IMG/VR virus record: IMGVR_UViG_3300020385_000069
Coordinates: 1 to 22,242 of that record
Source: a virus
Length of the DNA: 22,242 nt
Direction: 5' to 3' (one strand)
In this document: positions 21,738-22,242 of the stretch, piece by piece
Position numbering within the stretch: the first letter of the stretch is position 1
Layout of the letters: each line of letters starts with the position of its first letter
The notes under the pieces: generated by a model
Database searches by the model: none
The model's input: the letters and a program-made list of their open reading frames with translations, nothing else
What the model was told of the DNA's origin: nothing
Position numbers and translations under genes: made by a program

Positions 21738-22237
21738 ACTAAGTGATCAATTGATGGTGGATCAAAGAGGATTGGTGTCCATAGCACTACATTTTTCTTT
21801 GTAGTCAACGCATCAATTTCTGTTTCCCTTTCATCAACCTTTGTTCTTATACTTGCCCTTTCTGTATTTATATCATCGGGGATTGCAGTTCCTAAATCTG
21901 CCTTTCTTGTAACATACCAATCGGTTTTTGCAAGTTGGGTGTTTGCCAAATCTTTAACCGCTTGTTTTTTTTGTGCCTTTAATTCTGCAAGTGTTTCACT
22001 TATTGTCTTGTCGCTCTTTGGATATGTATAATAATTATTTTGAGAATCAAATTCAATCTCTCCAAGTTCTTCAATTCTTGAATCGTAAGATGGTTTTACA
22101 ACATCAAAAAATCCCTCAGATTCAAGAACCTCAGTTGATGAATTTCTAAAATTTACAATATGACCAGATGATCCATCCCAACTTTCGGGCAAACTTCTAA
22201 ATATGGTAATAATACCGTTGTTTTCTCTTGCTTTCAT
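21734..22237 (-). CDS. Putative tail fibre assembly/structural accessory protein
   Basis: A 167-residue protein. The N-terminal half (GIITIFRSLPESWDGSSGHI, 8-27) is beta-rich, and the C-terminal half has a helical coiled region: SETLAELKAQKKQAVKDLAN, then TDWYVTRKADLGTAIPDDIN and ASIRTKVDERETEIDAL. The TDW...R...L pattern followed by a helical pair resembles the C-terminal part of phage tail-fibre assembly chaperones, which fits its place immediately upstream of the LamG surface protein with which it shares an ATGA overlap. The start ATG at 22237 is preceded directly by TAA (22238-22240), perhaps the stop of a gene beyond the right edge. Function is a moderate inference. Confidence 0.6.
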   Translation of the reverse strand: MKARENNGIITIFRSLPESWDGSSGHIVNFRNSSTEVLESEGFFDVVKPSYDSRIEELGEIEFDSQNNYYTYPKSDKTISETLAELKAQKKQAVKDLANTQLAKTDWYVTRKADLGTAIPDDINTERASIRTKVDERETEIDALTTKKNVVLWTPILFDPPSIDHLV

Positions 22238-22242
22238 TTATG

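Overview
This window looks like part of the genome of a tailed, long-tailed (siphovirus-type) phage or prophage of a Bacteroidetes host. Every gene I can support is on the minus strand, so transcription runs from high to low coordinates. The host inference rests on four things: most genes lack a Shine-Dalgarno sequence and start in AT-rich contexts ending ATTATG or AATTATG; several gene starts are preceded by a match to the Bacteroidetes -7 promoter element TAnnTTTG; base composition is AT-rich; and the terminase, distal-tail and portal-extension families resemble those I know from phages of flavobacteria-like marine bacteria. No integrase, lysis gene, tRNA, IS element or CRISPR array is visible.

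Region 22237-13278 (read right to left) is the tail module. It holds a tail-fibre-assembly-like protein, a large surface protein with three LamG-type lectin modules, the tail tube protein, a two-frame tail assembly chaperone joined by a probable -1 ribosomal frameshift at an A9 run, the tape measure protein, and two large baseplate/distal tail proteins, one carrying an inserted Ig-like domain. The module closes with an intrinsic terminator (13219-13256).

Region 13134-6968 is the early/replication operon. It starts in a 144-bp control region with a candidate promoter and an inverted repeat. After small unknown and helix-turn-helix proteins come a single-strand annealing protein, an SSB-like protein ending in DLPF, a terminator inside the operon, a coiled-coil peptide and a RecE-like exonuclease. 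These are followed by an unusual fusion of a DnaA domain IV-like DNA-binding domain to a VRR-NUC nuclease, a 29-residue membrane microprotein, a winged-helix replication protein, a resolvase-like nuclease, and a primase-helicase. Genes abut or overlap by a few bases, often as ATGA or TAATG.

Region 6965-1 is a DNA modification and packaging/head module. It holds a compact cytosine-C5 methyltransferase, two small proteins, the small and large terminase subunits, a PAPS-reductase-like protein in a strongly AT-rich island, a portal protein with a long extra C-terminal region, a Mu gpF-like head morphogenesis protein, and the start of a HK97-type prohead protease cut by the left edge. The major capsid protein and head-tail connectors are expected beyond the left edge. 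Because tail genes sit at the right edge in the same orientation, the two ends would join naturally if the genome is circular or circularly permuted.
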